From Turnera subulata (taxonomy: Eukaryota; Streptophyta; Magnoliopsida; Malpighiales; Passifloraceae): DNA of 64,000 bases. The position numbers and the translations under genes were made by a program. Location of the stretch: contig JAKUCV010002880.1 of NCBI GenBank assembly GCA_028386065.3, forward strand, positions 128,436 to 192,435. Reading direction: 5' to 3'. Numbering within the stretch: the stretch's first letter is position 1; each line of letters opens with the position of its first letter. The notes under the pieces are model-generated. The model was not told where the DNA came from and ran no database searches. It saw only the letters and a list, made by a program, of their open reading frames with translations. Shown in pieces: positions 33,396 to 49,349 of the stretch.

Positions 33396-35094
33396 GTGGC
33401 GGTCAAGCATGATGGGGTGCAGGCGCATATCCTGATGGATCAGAACGACGGATCTTTGCGAGCAGCTTTCTTCACGGCGGCGGGAAGGGAGATAAGGTAC
33501 AGCCAACCTCTGGTACCGTACGGAAAGACATACCAGATGAGTGTTGTGGTTTCGGGTGGAGTAGCCTGTGCTGTCGGTGGCGATTTTGGGATGGGGAATC
33601 CCGAAATATTTAAAAACTGCTCCGATTCGTTTAAGTACCCGCTGGAATTATGGATTTGTGATATGGTTAAGGAAAACGATTACGGTAATCGTGGATACCC
33701 GTGGGTGAAGGGTCCTCCCTTGAATGGAGGTAAGCCCAACGCTCTAGTTGTGGTGATCGGTGGGGTGCTCTATGCCCTCCGTGGTGAGGGATCTATCGAC
33801 GATGTGGATTGGAAGGGCCCCATATTTGAATCCCTAGATCTCGGGTCTGGGTCTGGGTCTGGATGGGAGGTGCTTCCAGATCCCCCATTTGGGATAGCTA
33901 CTAATTACCGTCGATCTTATATGGTTGATGGTGCATGTCGTCTATGGATACGTGCTCAGGTCCAGACATATTCATTGTCAGGTGAGGAAAGGCATCCTTC
34001 CATTAGAGAACCGGGTTCTATTGCTTACTACTATTATGATACCACCACGCGCGAATGGAGTGAGTTCGATCCGTCGTCTAGAAATCTTTCCCGTGCCGTA
34101 CGAGTCATGGCTGATTGGCCCGGGTGGCGCTCGTATCTGGAGGACCGCCATATAGACCTGGCAAAACGGGTATTGACACGACAACCCGACACGAAATTAG
34201 CAGGTATAGGTCAGAGATTTCCAACCCGTTTAGTTAAATGGGTCGACCCGACACGACACGAAAATTAGCAGGTCAGGTAGCAGGTTGACCCGCCAACCCG
34301 ATAGGTACCTGTTTATGACCCGTTTATATTTAGGGTATAGATATTTTACTGATTTAATATAAGACTTATCTAATATTTAAGGCTAAAGTTACTAAAATTA
34401 TCCAAAAATACTTCTATACGAAAAAAACTAATTATATGCCTATTTGCTTAAAAATACGCAAAATAGAAAAATTTCAAACTCATTTTTAAGCTTGTTAGAC
34501 TTAATAGGTAACCTGCGGGTCAACCCGAACCCGACACGATAATAAACGGGTTGGACACGACACGACACGATTATTAAATGGGTCGGGTCGGGTTGAAGAT
34601 TTAGAACCCGATTACCTGTTCAACCCGACACGACAACACGAATTGCCAGGTCTACCGCCATATGGTGTTCCATGATGGGTTTGTTTTAAACTACGAATTT
34701 GCAGACGACGATTGCGATAGGGGGCTTTTTGGCTGCAGCTACACCCAATTGTTGCCGCAAACCCACGCACTTGATCCTGCTCTTGTTGCGGGGTTGGACG
34801 GCGTGAGGACTCATCCTCAACACCCTTAAGGCCCATTCAGAATGCATTCTTGTTCCCTCCGGATGAGACTGAGACTGAGACTTCGCATTCGCAGCGTTTC
34901 CGCCTGCTTGCCCACTACTATCTCCGTGCGGATAATGGGTATCTCCTTCCCGGTGGTTTTGTCCTTTGGACATTCGTCTTACACACCACCGGCAAAAGGA
35001 CACTGCAGGCCCTCGATGTGGATTACATCGCCTTCCAACTCCCTCGCCACATTGCAGGAAATTGCTTAATAGCGTCGTTCCACGCAAGCCCGTG
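33396..35094 (+). pseudogene. Kelch / beta-propeller-like gene, copy B, split by a MITE
   Basis: An open frame from 33396 (no ATG at that point; nearest relative starts MAVKHDG) runs through GGDFGMGNPEIFKNC, GGVLYALRGEGSIDD, GSGWEVLPDPPFGIATNYRR and CRLWIRAQVQTYSL until a 500-bp element at 34154. The last 30 or so residues before the stop at 34268 come from the element. The remainder resumes at 34664 with frameshifts and ends near 35094. It resembles kelch-type propellers, but the family is not firmly recognised. It is better preserved than copy A (5204-6438), which lacks this insertion. Confidence 0.65.
34144..34663. mobile_element. MITE with 10-bp duplication inside the kelch-like gene
   Basis: The element is 34154-34653 with inverted ends AGACCTGGCAA / TTGCCAGGTCT. 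The 10-mer ACCGCCATAT is repeated exactly at 34144-34153 and 34654-34663. The interior is rich in gacacgacacga-type repeats. A 9-10 bp duplication suggests the Mutator superfamily. Copy A has the empty site at about 5960. Confidence 0.88.
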
Positions 35095-35864
35095 AGCTTT
35101 TCTGCTCCTGCATGCATATGCCCCTAATCTGTTATATATCTGCCTTCCTTTTGAGGGAGTTCACTTTTCTTGATAGTATCGTATAGCAGCCGGTCTCTTA
35201 TGTTTTTTACAGTTGCTAGGAGCCTATAGGACTTCTCCTAACCTAGATTATTGAAACGCTAAGTTCGATTTGATTAAAAAAAAACTACCGGCTATAATAT
35301 AATATGAAAAAAAAGGACTATATATCACGATAAAATTGGACTTAAACCAAACAAAGGAGGACAACAAATGCAAAATCGATATGTGCCTCGTTCCAATTAT
35401 TCAGATTACCATTCTTTCAGTACTCTTGACTCTCAAACTAATTTTCAGTAATTATAATTTTGTACCTGCGGTTGGCAGATTTGGTCTCTGCAATTAACTA
35501 TCTTTCTGTTTGATATTTTCTTCTTTCCAATGTTGAATGCATGATTTTTCTCAAGTTGACTAGAGTTCTGAAAGCGCTCACCCTGCGGTCACTTCCATGG
35601 CCCCATTCCTATATTAACTTCTGGTAATTTCTAGCTTATTCCTTCTTTTTCTTACAGAGTGAGTGTATATTCTGTCTGTGCCATTGATGCACCGTAAGAT
35701 AATTAATGCTCTGCCATCACTTAACTGAATATCATAACATAGTTCTCCTCACAGCCGCTGTGATGAAGTGCATCTCAACATCTGCTCTTATTAAAGTTTG
35801 CTGGAATATTGAAGCAGTGAGAGATTCATTCAAACCGTCAGGTGGCATAAGCCAAGGCAATCCA

Positions 35865-36290
35865 ATCTCTCCCTAAGCACATCCTTGTCGAGAGGCTGGA
35901 TTACCTTATAAGCCAAGCTGTTGATCGTGGAGAATGGAAGCCCATCATCTTTAAGCAGAGGTGGTTCCAAAATTTTCACATTTGTTCTTTGCATGCAGAC
36001 ACTAATTCCTCTTTGTCGCAGACCCCAAGTGACCAAGTTGCTTGTGTAATTGGGATTGCCATGAAAATTTTTGCATCGTCTAATCTTAGGACATAAGGTC
36101 AGGAAAACTCCGGAACATGCTTTTCCAAGAATGTTAAAACTGGAATACATAATTACCCTTGGCGGGTAGAATCACCTTTATCCAAGTCGATGCTTTCAGC
36201 TCTCCAAGTCCACCATACACCCATGAAAACCACCACTAGATTGCCAAGGGCTCTTTGTTTGTGATAGGCTGGATAAATTGATTACATATA
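35865..36290 (+). mobile_element. Decayed LINE reverse-transcriptase relic (block B)
   Basis: The plus strand reads LVERLDYLISQAVDRGEWKP followed by an HADTNSSL stretch in place of FADD-x-LF, as in the block A relic, and is slightly more complete here. It is not coding. Minus-strand frames over it are shadows. Confidence 0.5.
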
Positions 36291-36870
36291 GTTCATTAGG
36301 GGCTCTACCACAGAATACCAAAAAGTTCACCTTATTATTTTTTTTTTTGAAAGCAAAAAGTTCACCTTATTATTAGGTGGGGTGGGGGAGAATTTGTCAC
36401 CCAAGAACAGATCAAGTGGGCTGGGAATGCGAAAAATGCATGGTCTACAAGTGCCCCAAAGATTTTGCATTGATGGTAGAGTCACATAATCAGGTCATGG
36501 TTCAATGGTTATTAGAAGAGATGGAATTGCCGGAGTGTATGAGGATTTAACCAAAGTTTGATCTCTATTAGACTCTTGTCATCTCCTCTCTCTCGATTTT
36601 GTTAGCTGTTGTATCTGTATTGCATTCACCTCAATTGTAATTAGAAACCTCTTACAAGAGAATAGGGGAATTCTGCGCTAAAAGCCCCGCCCTGGTTTGT
36701 ACAATTTGAAGTATATCAACATATAGAATCCTGGTTTTGACCAAAAAAATGATACAGATTAAGGGAAAAACATTCATATCGACAACAACGATATTATGTA
36801 ATATGAAATAACAGTTCACAAGAATATGTTTAATAGTGGAGAGCTCATTCATAGTCTTGCTTGATTGCTC

Positions 36871-36875
36871 GCTGT
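36871..36875. other. Empty target site corresponding to the copia insertion
   Basis: A single GCTGT occurs between flanks (ttgattgctc ... ctataggataaaag) that in block A are separated by the copia element. Confidence 0.9.
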
Positions 36876-37002
36876 CTATAGGATAAAAGACTTGTCTCAT
36901 TTACATGTAAGTAGAGAAATGAGTCATTATTAAGTATGGCATCATCCATGAAAGTCTAATTTCAACAAATCACGAGCAATCTCATTAAGAATTAAGCAGA
37001 CC

Positions 37003-39307
37003 CTAATCAATGGCGATGCTTTCTGCTTCAAGCCTGATTGCTTCAAACAGCTTCGTGGACAAATATCGCTCCCCAGCACTGGCAAACACTACCTACAATG
37101 GTAAAAAAGCGAGATAAGTTACCTAACACAAGACACCTGCATGTATCCACTAAGACCAAAAAGAAAATTGCAGATTTTAAAGCTACCCTGCATATATACT
37201 CTGTTGTATTTTGTAGAAATAATTGTCAAAGTAAATGTAGCAGATTCTAATTGGTGTGGAACAATATAGTCCTATGTTTTTATAACATAAAAGATGAAGT
37301 TAATATTCAACTTACTACAATGAGTTTCCCTGCATTTTCTGGTCTTTTTGCCAGTCTTAGTGCAGCAGCTGTTACAGCACCAGATGATATCCCCACCTGA
37401 GGGAAACAGAAAGGATGTTTGTTATATATGTTCATTAAAAAATGGAGAATGGTGACTGAACACAAATGGGTTCTGTGCATATATATACCAGCAAACCTTC
37501 TTTCAATGCTAGTAGCTTGGCTGTTTCAATGGCTTCCTCACTAGATACCTAAGTTGTATCAAGAAAAAAAAAAAAAAAAAAAAGGTAGAAAGATTAGCAA
37601 GGAAGCCGGCCTTGGTTCTCTATCCTACCTCATCAAAACAGAGAATACTTTTAACATTTGTTTCAGGTTAGAACCCAAAAGAACGATATTAATGTATGTG
37701 AGAGCTTGTAGGTCGCGAAATTAGAGTCCTAAACTTAGCCTTGTGAGTAACTAAGAGATAAGAAGATCCTGAATTGGAGTCAGCTTAAGGCAAATGAAGG
37801 AGCATGGTTAAAGGCAGAGTCTAGACTTACGGGAACAACTTCATCAAGCAAGTTGAGGTCCAAAGCAGGAGGGACAACTTCAGAACCAAGTCCTTCAATA
37901 AGATGCTTGCCTTTGATATGTAAAGCAGGAGACAATCATTAATTAAGGGAATGTCCAGTTGACGAGGAAATTGTATAAATATGAGAAAAGTTACTTTCTA
38001 GTAAACAGAATTTTGCTCAGCTTATTATAAGGCTAGTCAATGGTTAGCAGTCTTTGCTCTTTACCCTCTTTAAAAGAGTAGAATGAAATTTCAATCTAAT
38101 AACCAAAATTTTCAGCAAATATGCCATTTAATAAGAATGAAATGGCCATCCAGGAAAAGGCAGATTCAAAAGCTCACCTGGCTTTCCTCCACTTATGACT
38201 GCACTTTCTGCTGGCTCCACGCCATAAACCTAGTTTGTAAAAGTGAGGAAATTATATGCATGGCATGATCGATGTAACAAGAAGAAAAAAGGATCTTCAT
38301 GCATAACTAAAATGGAAACCTTGATCTCTGAGTTCTGTTTCTTCAAGAACTTTCCTGTACCAGCTATTGTCCCACCAGTCCCTATCCCGGCAACCAGGGC
38401 ATCAACTTTTCCTCCTGAGTCTTTCCATATCTCCGGGCCAGTAGTTTCGTAATGAATCTACACCATTGACAGCAGAAAATTACCTTAAGAACTTCAAGGG
38501 CTACAAGTTGATAGGAAGAAAATAACCTGTGCATTGGCAGGATTCTTCATTTGATTAAGCAGAAAACTATTGGGGGTGGTTTGCAGTATCTCTTCAGCCT
38601 TGTTTAAAAGCTCTTGATACCCACTGGATGGATGTGTGAGATATAACTCAGCTCCAAGAGCACGCAGCACAATTCTTTTCTCAAGACTCTTACAAGCTGA
38701 CATGATAACAATAACCTTGTAGCCCTTCACTGCGGCAACCGATGCCAATGCAATGCCGCCATTACCACTAGAAAGCTCCACAAGGACAGTCTAGAGAACG
38801 AACAAAACCAGAAACAAGTGCACAGGATTTTGAGCTAAATTTACAATACATATATATATCTTCATGGAAAGCTGCATCATTGTCTAACCTTTCCTGGTGT
38901 GATCAAGCCTTTCTCTTCTGCATCTTTAATCATACTATATGCAATCCTTCAAGTTACAAAAGAACTAAATATGTTAGTTTCAAGACAATAATTCAAGCAT
39001 GAAACAAGAAAAACCACAGTTTTGAAAAGAAGGCAAGTGATATTATACACCTGTCTTTAATACTACAAGTGGGTTCCATGGTTTCAAGCTTTGCAGCAAG
39101 ACGGGCTAAACAACCATCTGAGACTTTGTCGAGATATACCATGGGAGTGTTGCCTATTAACTGCAGCAACTCACCCCAATAAAATGGAAGATGTTCATCA
39201 TTAGTAAATTATTGTTATTCAAACCCCGCAGGAAAAATTAAAACTAAGTAACCAGGAAGAAGGATTACCTCCGTGACATCTTTCTTGATGGCACACTTGA
39301 CCTCCAT
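37003..39307 (-). CDS. OASTL: OASTL-2: cysteine synthase-like protein with altered asparagine loop
   Basis: Ten exons: 39269-39307, 39051-39160, 38889-38946, 38527-38790, 38320-38457, 38178-38229, 37831-37910, 37489-37548, 37316-37396, 37003-37092. All junctions are GT-AG and sum to 972 nt (323 residues), normal for cytosolic OASTL. Starts [19 protein letters not shown], aligned with the family N-terminus, no transit peptide. The PLP lysine lies in PTCSIKDR, and GIGTGGT and GISSGA (cofactor phosphate and ring contacts) are present. The substrate-binding TSGNTG loop reads SSGNGG, preceded by L rather than P, and the 181-equivalent is Ala. The frame is intact, so either a modified or an inactive paralogue. 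Known family reaction: O-acetylserine plus sulfide to cysteine. Confidence 0.88.
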
Positions 39308-39570
39308 TCTAAACTACCAGGGACTTCGCTACAAAGAACTGAAAGGGGATCGTGCATAGCAAGATAATAGCAAAATTTCTTGTCAATTTTTGGAACTGCT
39401 TACTTAATGGGGTGGCGGCTTATCTATGGCCATTGTTCCGGTTTTAGTCAGTATCTTGCTTGTCCAATTCCAGTGTAGCTTGGGCTATAACGATGTGACT
39501 TCTCTTTCTGGTCATTATTGGCAAGGTTATTAAAACCGGATTGCTAGTAGTCTCTCACAAAAAAAATGTG

Positions 39571-39867
39571 AAAAAGAATTGGACTCCTGGTGGAACCGAT
39601 TTGGATTATAGATTTATACTAGGTAGTTACCCCTCGCGTTGCTGCGGGATTTAGGCTTAAGGTATGAATTGATGTAAGAGGGGAAAAAAAATGATAATTA
39701 AAATACTTTAACATAATAATAATTACATATATTCTTATATCCTTTGGTATAATGAAATAGGGTAATACATATTCTAAATCTAGGCTACTTATCAAGATGG
39801 ACAACTCAAGTGATAGAAAAAAAAGAATTGGACTCCTGGTGGAACCGATTTAGATTATAGATTTATA
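39571..39867 (-). mobile_element. Helitron-like 3' terminus within a 48-bp direct repeat
   Basis: On the minus strand, CCCGCAGCAACGCGAGGGG then a short spacer and CTAG followed by T (39619-39622) matches the Helitron 3' end (hairpin plus CTAG, next to T). A 48-bp sequence with one mismatch flanks the 201-bp segment (39571-39618 and 39820-39867), its inner edge exactly at the CTAG. Confidence 0.5.
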
Positions 39868-41974
39868 TGTTCACAAAATTTATGGAGTTTAACTATAGGT
39901 TCACGAAAAAAAATGAAACAAAAGCATTGGTACGTATAACCTTTAACATTTTTAAATTATCAATGGGTTAAACACCTTTTATATACCTATATTTTTTTCA
40001 TTTATCTCGATTGTAAATCCCGGAGTTCTTTTGTATCTTTTATGTACTCCAAATTTTAATTTTTATCCCTTTTGTGTACTTCGAACAGTAGATGACGTAG
40101 CCACCGGTTTTTGTAGGACCCATCTTTTTTCTTAAATTTTTTATTTCCCAAATTAGAGGATGGTAAAGATGATAAAGTAAAGGTATAAAAAGGTAAAGAT
40201 ACCAAAAATAAGGAAAGAGATTAAAAAAAAAAAAGGATCATGTGTATATTGTATTGTTTGATTGATCTATCCTAATTGCAAGTACAAGGGTCTTATTTAC
40301 ACTATACACACAACTAAATATTGATCCTAAATCAGTTTTTCGTAAACCAAAAAAATTTAGGAGGAGCATTATAATTAAAATCTAAAAAATATAAGAATTA
40401 ACTGCGGTCTTAACCTCCATAGGTCGGTTTATTGTGTTCTTTAGAAGGCCTACCCCAACTATGAACTAAAACTCACCAGCCTAGATCAGGCCCATTTTCC
40501 GGCCTAAACAATGTCAAGCATAAAGAAATAAAGTTAAAAATAAAATAAAAAGAAACAAGAGTTGAAAACAGCTATATCTGAAATAATTAAAAAGTTATAC
40601 AAGGATGAAGTTGCATATTTTGAATTTTCTAATTTACAAGATATATATTTCCAATAAATTTAAAAATATTGCCCACTAAAATATGCCAGCTATTGTTTCA
40701 TAAGTTTTCACTAACTATTAATTTTTCTTTTGGTGTGAAAAATTTATGGTTGTTAGCTAGAGTATATATACATGTTCTTTATGTGGCAGCTTTTTTATAT
40801 ATATAAATTATGTGGCAGCTTATTAAAATAATACAATTCTACCTCGGCTTCTTTTTAAAATTTTTTTCTCTCCCTTATCCTCAGAGCAAAATCTTAGATC
40901 TACATATTAGGATTGCCGCCGACGATTCTCTTTTCGGCGGTAAGCCCCCCACCAATTAGTTCTTTTTTCTTTGATTTTTTAGTTTTGTTGTTTTATTCTC
41001 ACTCTTTGTGGGTCTAATATCACTTTTTGTGACATTTGTCTCACTTTTTATGGGTTTGTCTCACCAACAAAGAGATATTTTCTCCCACAAGTATGCATCG
41101 CCTTCACCTGTTGGCTTGGTAGTTATTGTACGGACGATACAGTTTATGACGCCCGCGAGAGCAGAGTGCTATTGGTACTATTGGTAAATTCTTTTTTTTA
41201 AGAATATAGATCTCGCTGTGTGTTTCTTTGTAGTAAGTTGGGAAGAATTATTGGGTTGAATTTTTATCAAGCTTTTATTCGATTAGATCTTCAATTATGT
41301 ATGTTCAAATCTTTTGACCTCTTTATAAAAATAAAGAATGCTCCTTTATCAAAAAAAAGTTCCTTTGCATTCATATGTCCCCTTCCCTTTCCTTATCCTT
41401 TCCTTGGATATTGTTCTTATAAATAAAATCTAATGAATTCTTTTCCCCTAAACATTTCTATTTTTCTCATACTTTTTTCCGTACAAGAACTTGGATTAAT
41501 TTGCTTCTTCTTTCTTCCATTACTTCTTATCCTTAATGAAACTGTAATGTTTATTCAAATCAATGGGGCTTATGGCCATGGCACCATCTTAGGATTGGCC
41601 GCTAAGATTTATCCCGATCAACTTTCATTATTGGGGAAATTTTAATCGAGCTAGGGGCAATCATGATGTGATTTTTCTGTTTCCTGTCCAATCAAAGACA
41701 TCTAGAGTCGGTTCAGACTTCAGATTGCGGAACTATACTCTTTATGAAAATGATGATATTGTTTGTTTTAATGTACCCCCTCAAGTTTTGGGTGTTAGTA
41801 TGTGCTAAATTACTTGTTGTTTTAGACTTCATATTGATTGCTTTATTCCCAAATTTGTCCTCTGTATTACTCCTCCCTATTTTATTAGCTGACATCCATC
41901 TTGCTTGTAATAAGAATAGTGACATAGAAACTATATTATCCTTCTATTAAAAAATAACCCAATGCCTATCTAGA

Positions 41975-42240
41975 GTGCAGCAATCTCTTCCTTCCAAAAT
42001 CAAATAATAAGCTGCAGCTGCTATAGGGGTAGATAGGGGGAAAATGACGTGCATTAGATACTCAAACAAACCAAAACTCTCTAGAAAGATAGTTAATAAA
42101 TATGGTGGGACTTCAAGGAGATTCAATGCCTTTTGAAAATTCATGGACAATGATCCATCTCTTTTGTATATAAAGAAGCTAACCAGGTAGCTCATAGTTT
42201 GGCCCTGATGGCCCCTAATTTTTGTGATGGGCTATTGTTC
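41975..42240 (+). mobile_element. Possible LINE RNase H relic
   Basis: The plus strand reads FVYKEANQVAHSLALMAP near 42160-42215, resembling the C-terminal helix of plant LINE RNase H. The upstream part is too decayed to confirm. Confidence 0.4.
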
Positions 42241-42517
42241 ATTTAATCCCTAAGGTGGACAGCTATTACTTAATTCTTCAAAAAAATGTACAAAAGATGG
42301 CCTTTAGGCAAATTATGCTTGAAGATTTCTGTAAAATCAGGGGATGGACTTTGGAGCATGCCTTTATTGATCATTTCCATATAGCTAAAGCTCATAAGTG
42401 TAAGATGGTGTAGAAACAGCAATTGTCTAAGCATAAGAGAAATTGCAAAGAATCCTTATTGGAGCAACTCATTATCCTAATAAAGAATTATGCAAATGGG
42501 AGAGAGTAAAAATGGAC

Positions 42518-45102
<2,585 letters not shown>

Positions 45103-46679
45103 CTTTCCTGCAAATCTGCACACAAACACTTGTGTCATTATGTTTCCAGATTTGAGTTTCCAAAATCCACACTCAGCGACCAACTCATCAAACAATAAAA
45201 TTTTTTCGTAAGAATATTCTGGAAAAGGATTTCCTACATCAAGGATAGGTGTTCCTATATCTACTTTATGAACCAAAAATCAAGGCAGAAGTAACTAAAT
45301 GCAATCGCTTATGTAGCATACGTTACCACTAATATTGCAGACAATAAACTTCTGTAGAAGTGAAGTAAAATTCAATCGAGTTCAGTTAGAGCAAAGAAGT
45401 CAACAAAAGAACAAGTTGATGACATTAGAATACCCATAACAGAAATATAGGAATTTTAGAGGTCACTCAGTGTAGTTCTCAAAAAGAACAGTGAGCACAT
45501 AACTCAAGGGATGGTATAGCTTTCGGGATGCCAGAGGATACTCACATGAACAATAACCGGAAGCAGCAAAGCAGAAAAGAGACCAATAGCCAAGAAATGT
45601 CAACTAAAGACTAACCAGTAGTGAAACCCCGATATATTGACCCAGTAGGCTTAATGTTTCACAACTTCTGCTAATTCAAGGCCAGCATCAGCAGCTGAAA
45701 AAAGTCAGATTTCCCATTATTTTAATACAGCCTGAAAATTTTTTTCTCAGAAGAATCTACATTTTTAGTCATCATAACCAAACAAAAAGAACCCCACGGT
45801 GGCTTGGCTTGAAACTTACCAAGTCCCTATCTCTGCAATCCCATGATGACTTGAGGAGCTAAGAAAGGATATAAAGTGTCTTTAGAGTGATAAATTTTGT
45901 GTCGCTACTTGTCTGCTGTTGCACAGTTGGATTGTCCTTTTCTGTTGGTTATTCTCTTCATTCAAAGAGGATGACTTCTTGACCTTATTTCATAGTAGTA
46001 ATTTCCCAGCTGTGCATGACTTGCTTTTTTTTTTTTTTGTATTTTTTCTTGGTTCCTAGTACTATTATTTTGGTGGTCAAATGAGAACAGCATTAGTTAA
46101 TGGTTTTGGAAACCCAATGGAGTGTTATGGAATTATTAATGGAACACCACCTAACGAAGCATCAGTATCTTTAATTCTACTAGAACCCTACCACTTTGGT
46201 TCGTGTGATACATATCCAGTCAATGAAGAATAGGAATTCCCATAAGTTAGCGGGTAAACTCCAAAAAGAAGCAGAGTTATTTAATTCTTTTCTCTGCTCA
46301 GTCCATGTTGTTGATGTTAGTTTCTTAAGCTCCCTCATTGCAATCCACAGTCACACCCCACACTTGTAGCAGCAAAATTTGACCTTGAAAAGTTCCTTCA
46401 TTGTTCACCTCTCTCCAGGTAACATTTATTTCCATGTTTACACGGACTGTTTACAGCATTGCAGTCTAACACAACATTTTATTTTTTTCAAGTAAGTCCA
46501 AGAAAGAAAAAAAGGTTCCTTCAACGGAAGCAACATAACAGAAAATTCATGTTCCTGTTTCATCCGAGTAACCAGCAAATTCTACCAACTGTACCGTGGA
46601 TGCCTTATAAATGGTCACTCAACTGGACTAATGTAGAAATTCTAGTTATAATCCAGGCTCACAAAGAATCAGCATGATC
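45103..46679. other. Intergenic between OASTL-3 and OASTL-4
   Basis: 45765-46210 is paralogous to 32337-32960 but lacks the SINE. No gene is visible; promoter elements cannot be assigned with confidence. Confidence 0.55.
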
Positions 46680-49349
46680 TTAAAGCAATGTCATATTTTT
46701 TGCCTCTTCCCTAATGGATTCATACAGCTTAGTGGACAGATACCGCTCCCCGGCACTGGCGAAAACCACCTGTAGGCAAACAGCAGGAAAAAAAAAATGA
46801 AGTATACCACTAAATACAGTCTACTCCTATCAACAAACATAGAAAATCTTTTTTTTTTTCTCTATGCTGTATAACTTGGATACTTCTTTTATGACTATGA
46901 CCACAGCTAGTAATGAAGACATGGTCATTAGTGGGTTGGTTTGTACGCATAGTACATTACACATGAATCAAATAATGCAAGACCAATGGAACTTACCACA
47001 ATGAGTTTCCCAGCCATTTCTGGCCTCTTTGCCAACTTTATAGCAGCAGATGTTACAGCACCAGATGATATTCCTACCTGTGGAGTAAAAAGAAAGATCA
47101 TATAATCCTAGCAGAATGAAATCCATCAGCAAAAATTTTCAGTTTGCTGTGTCAACATACCAGTAAACCTTCTTTTGTAGCAAGCAGCTTGGTAGTTTCT
47201 ATAGCTTCCTCACTGGATACCTGAATTATCACATGCCAAGAAGAATAACCTGATGCTCTTCCTAACAAGAATTATGAAAAAAGGTTCTACTATGGCCACC
47301 ATATGGTCCGTATCGGACCTTAAGCCCACAGTTCAGACCAAGAACTTGCTTTAGTGTTCTATCCTATTCACCACCATTTGTGAGGACAGGAAGTGAAGAT
47401 TACACGGGCTGACTCAGTTGCAGGAATCAATTTAGCATTCTCATTTAGCTGTTAACCCATCAAACAATATCCAATTTCATAAAAGAAAAAAAAAAGACAA
47501 TGTTTTATCAATTTCACAAGCAGATAATTCCTGAATCAACCAAAACTACGAATAAAGTGGTTTTAAACTTACTCGAAAAACTTCATCAACCATTCCAAGA
47601 TCCAGAAGAGGAGGCACGACACCAGCACCAAGTCCTTCTATCAAATGCTTACCTTTTCCAGGTACAACATAGATATTTAGTCATTGATCAAATCATGGGG
47701 ACGATGCAGACCTCACAGAGATTTACATGAGAATAGGAGAACCAACATACTAACAGGAACAGAGAAAATACAGGGGAGCAACCAAAAACCCAGAAATCTG
47801 TTCTTAAGATAAGTTTGTTGACAGGTTAAGCTTTTTACTGCCGATATCATGGTAAAGCGTTGCACCTTAATGCTGTCAATCCATTTCTCTATATCCTCCA
47901 TTTTCATCTTAAGAAAAGCAGCTTTTATAAGATTTAGTTCCCTCACCACTCTCTCATTATTGTTGTTCTACCAGACTAATTCCACAATTCAGTAGTATAT
48001 GGACACTGACAACTTAATCATGTAACTTAACTTGATCAATACTAGAAAAATTGAAGAAACGCATTTGTGCTAAGATGACCAGTCATCCAGGTCATGAATA
48101 GTTCAGTACTTACCAGGTTTTCCTCCATTTAGGACTGCACTTTCAGCTGGCTCTATACCATACACCTAAGATGAACAAAAGAAAATTATATAATAACATG
48201 CTACTAGAGTATATAGCCTGCTTTTCACACATACAATGAAACCTTAATCTCCGGATTTTGCTCCTTGAGGAATTTCCCGGCACCTGTCACTGTACCGCCA
48301 GTCCCTATCCCAGCAATCAGAGCATCAACTTCCCCACCTGATTCCTTCCATATCTCAGGGCCAGTGGTTTCATAATGAACCTGCATAATCCATAACAAAT
48401 GATACCTCTGACTTCTGTAATGGTCAATCAACATCACAAGATATATGTAGGAGATTCAAAAAAAAAACCTTTGGATTAGCTGGATTTTCAAATTGATTGA
48501 TCATATAACCATTGGGAGTGCTTTGTAGTATCTCTTCAGCTTTCCTGAAAATCTCCTTGAAGCCTAGAGAGGGATCTGTGAGATGCAACTCAGCTCCAAA
48601 AGCACGCATCACCATTCGTCTCTCAAGACTCTTCGCAGCAGGCATGATTGCAATAAGTTTATAACCCTTTGCTGCAGCAATGGATGCCAACGCAATCCCG
48701 GTATTGCCACTAGTAGCCTCAATGAGTACAGTCTTCCAGCCATTTAGAACAAAAATAACCAGAGACGGGAAAGAAGTTAGCAGAAATGTTCCTCAAGTCA
48801 TGGAGTATAAACTTGTTTCATCATTCAGGAAAACGAACTCATCATGTCCTTACATGAGAACTGCCTTAATGGTGATCTAGAGAACTTAGTAACTATGGGC
48901 TAATTAAGAGATATTTAGAATGACAAACATCTATGACTAACCTTCCCTGGGGTGATCAATCCCCTATCTTCGGCATCCTTGATCATACTATGGGCTATCC
49001 TGCATGATAACAATTAAAAGCCAATCCCGTTGTCGTCAGCTTAAAGAACCTGAGAAGTCTAGAAAATCTTACATTCCTCTCAGAAACAAGTTGCTTACCT
49101 ATCCTTAACACTAAAGCAAGGTTCCATCATTTCAAGTTTTGCAGCTATACGGGCTACACAGCCATCAACGACATTGTTGAGGAATACCATTGGGGTATTC
49201 CCTATCAACTGCAGAAGTTCCAAAAAATGGACAGAGTGATGAGAAGATTATTGTTATGCATAGCCATAGCTGAAGCAAATTGTACAAGTAACCAAGGGGA
49301 GAGAGTTTACTTGAGTGACATCTCTCTTAATTGTACACTTTGTCTCCAT
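46680..49349 (-). CDS. OASTL: OASTL-4: cysteine synthase, closest to canonical
   Basis: Ten exons: 49311-49349, 49099-49208, 48942-48999, 48469-48732, 48243-48380, 48114-48165, 47573-47652, 47161-47220, 46997-47077, 46680-46769; all GT-AG, 972 nt, 323 residues. Starts [19 protein letters not shown], ends [27 protein letters not shown] and GISSGA are intact. The PLP-lysine motif is PCFSVKDR (Phe for Ser two residues before Val), and the residue before GIGTGGT is Ala rather than Ser. No transit peptide, so probably cytosolic. It is the best candidate in the array for ordinary O-acetylserine sulfhydrylase activity. Confidence 0.92.

Larger units (their letters stand above)
39308..42517. other. 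Intergenic between OASTL-2 and OASTL-3
   Basis: AT-rich. It holds a Helitron-like end with a 48-bp repeat (39571-39867), a segment paralogous to 21480-21860 (41365-41770) and a weak RNase H relic (41975-42240). Short open frames here have no recognisable domain. Confidence 0.5.
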
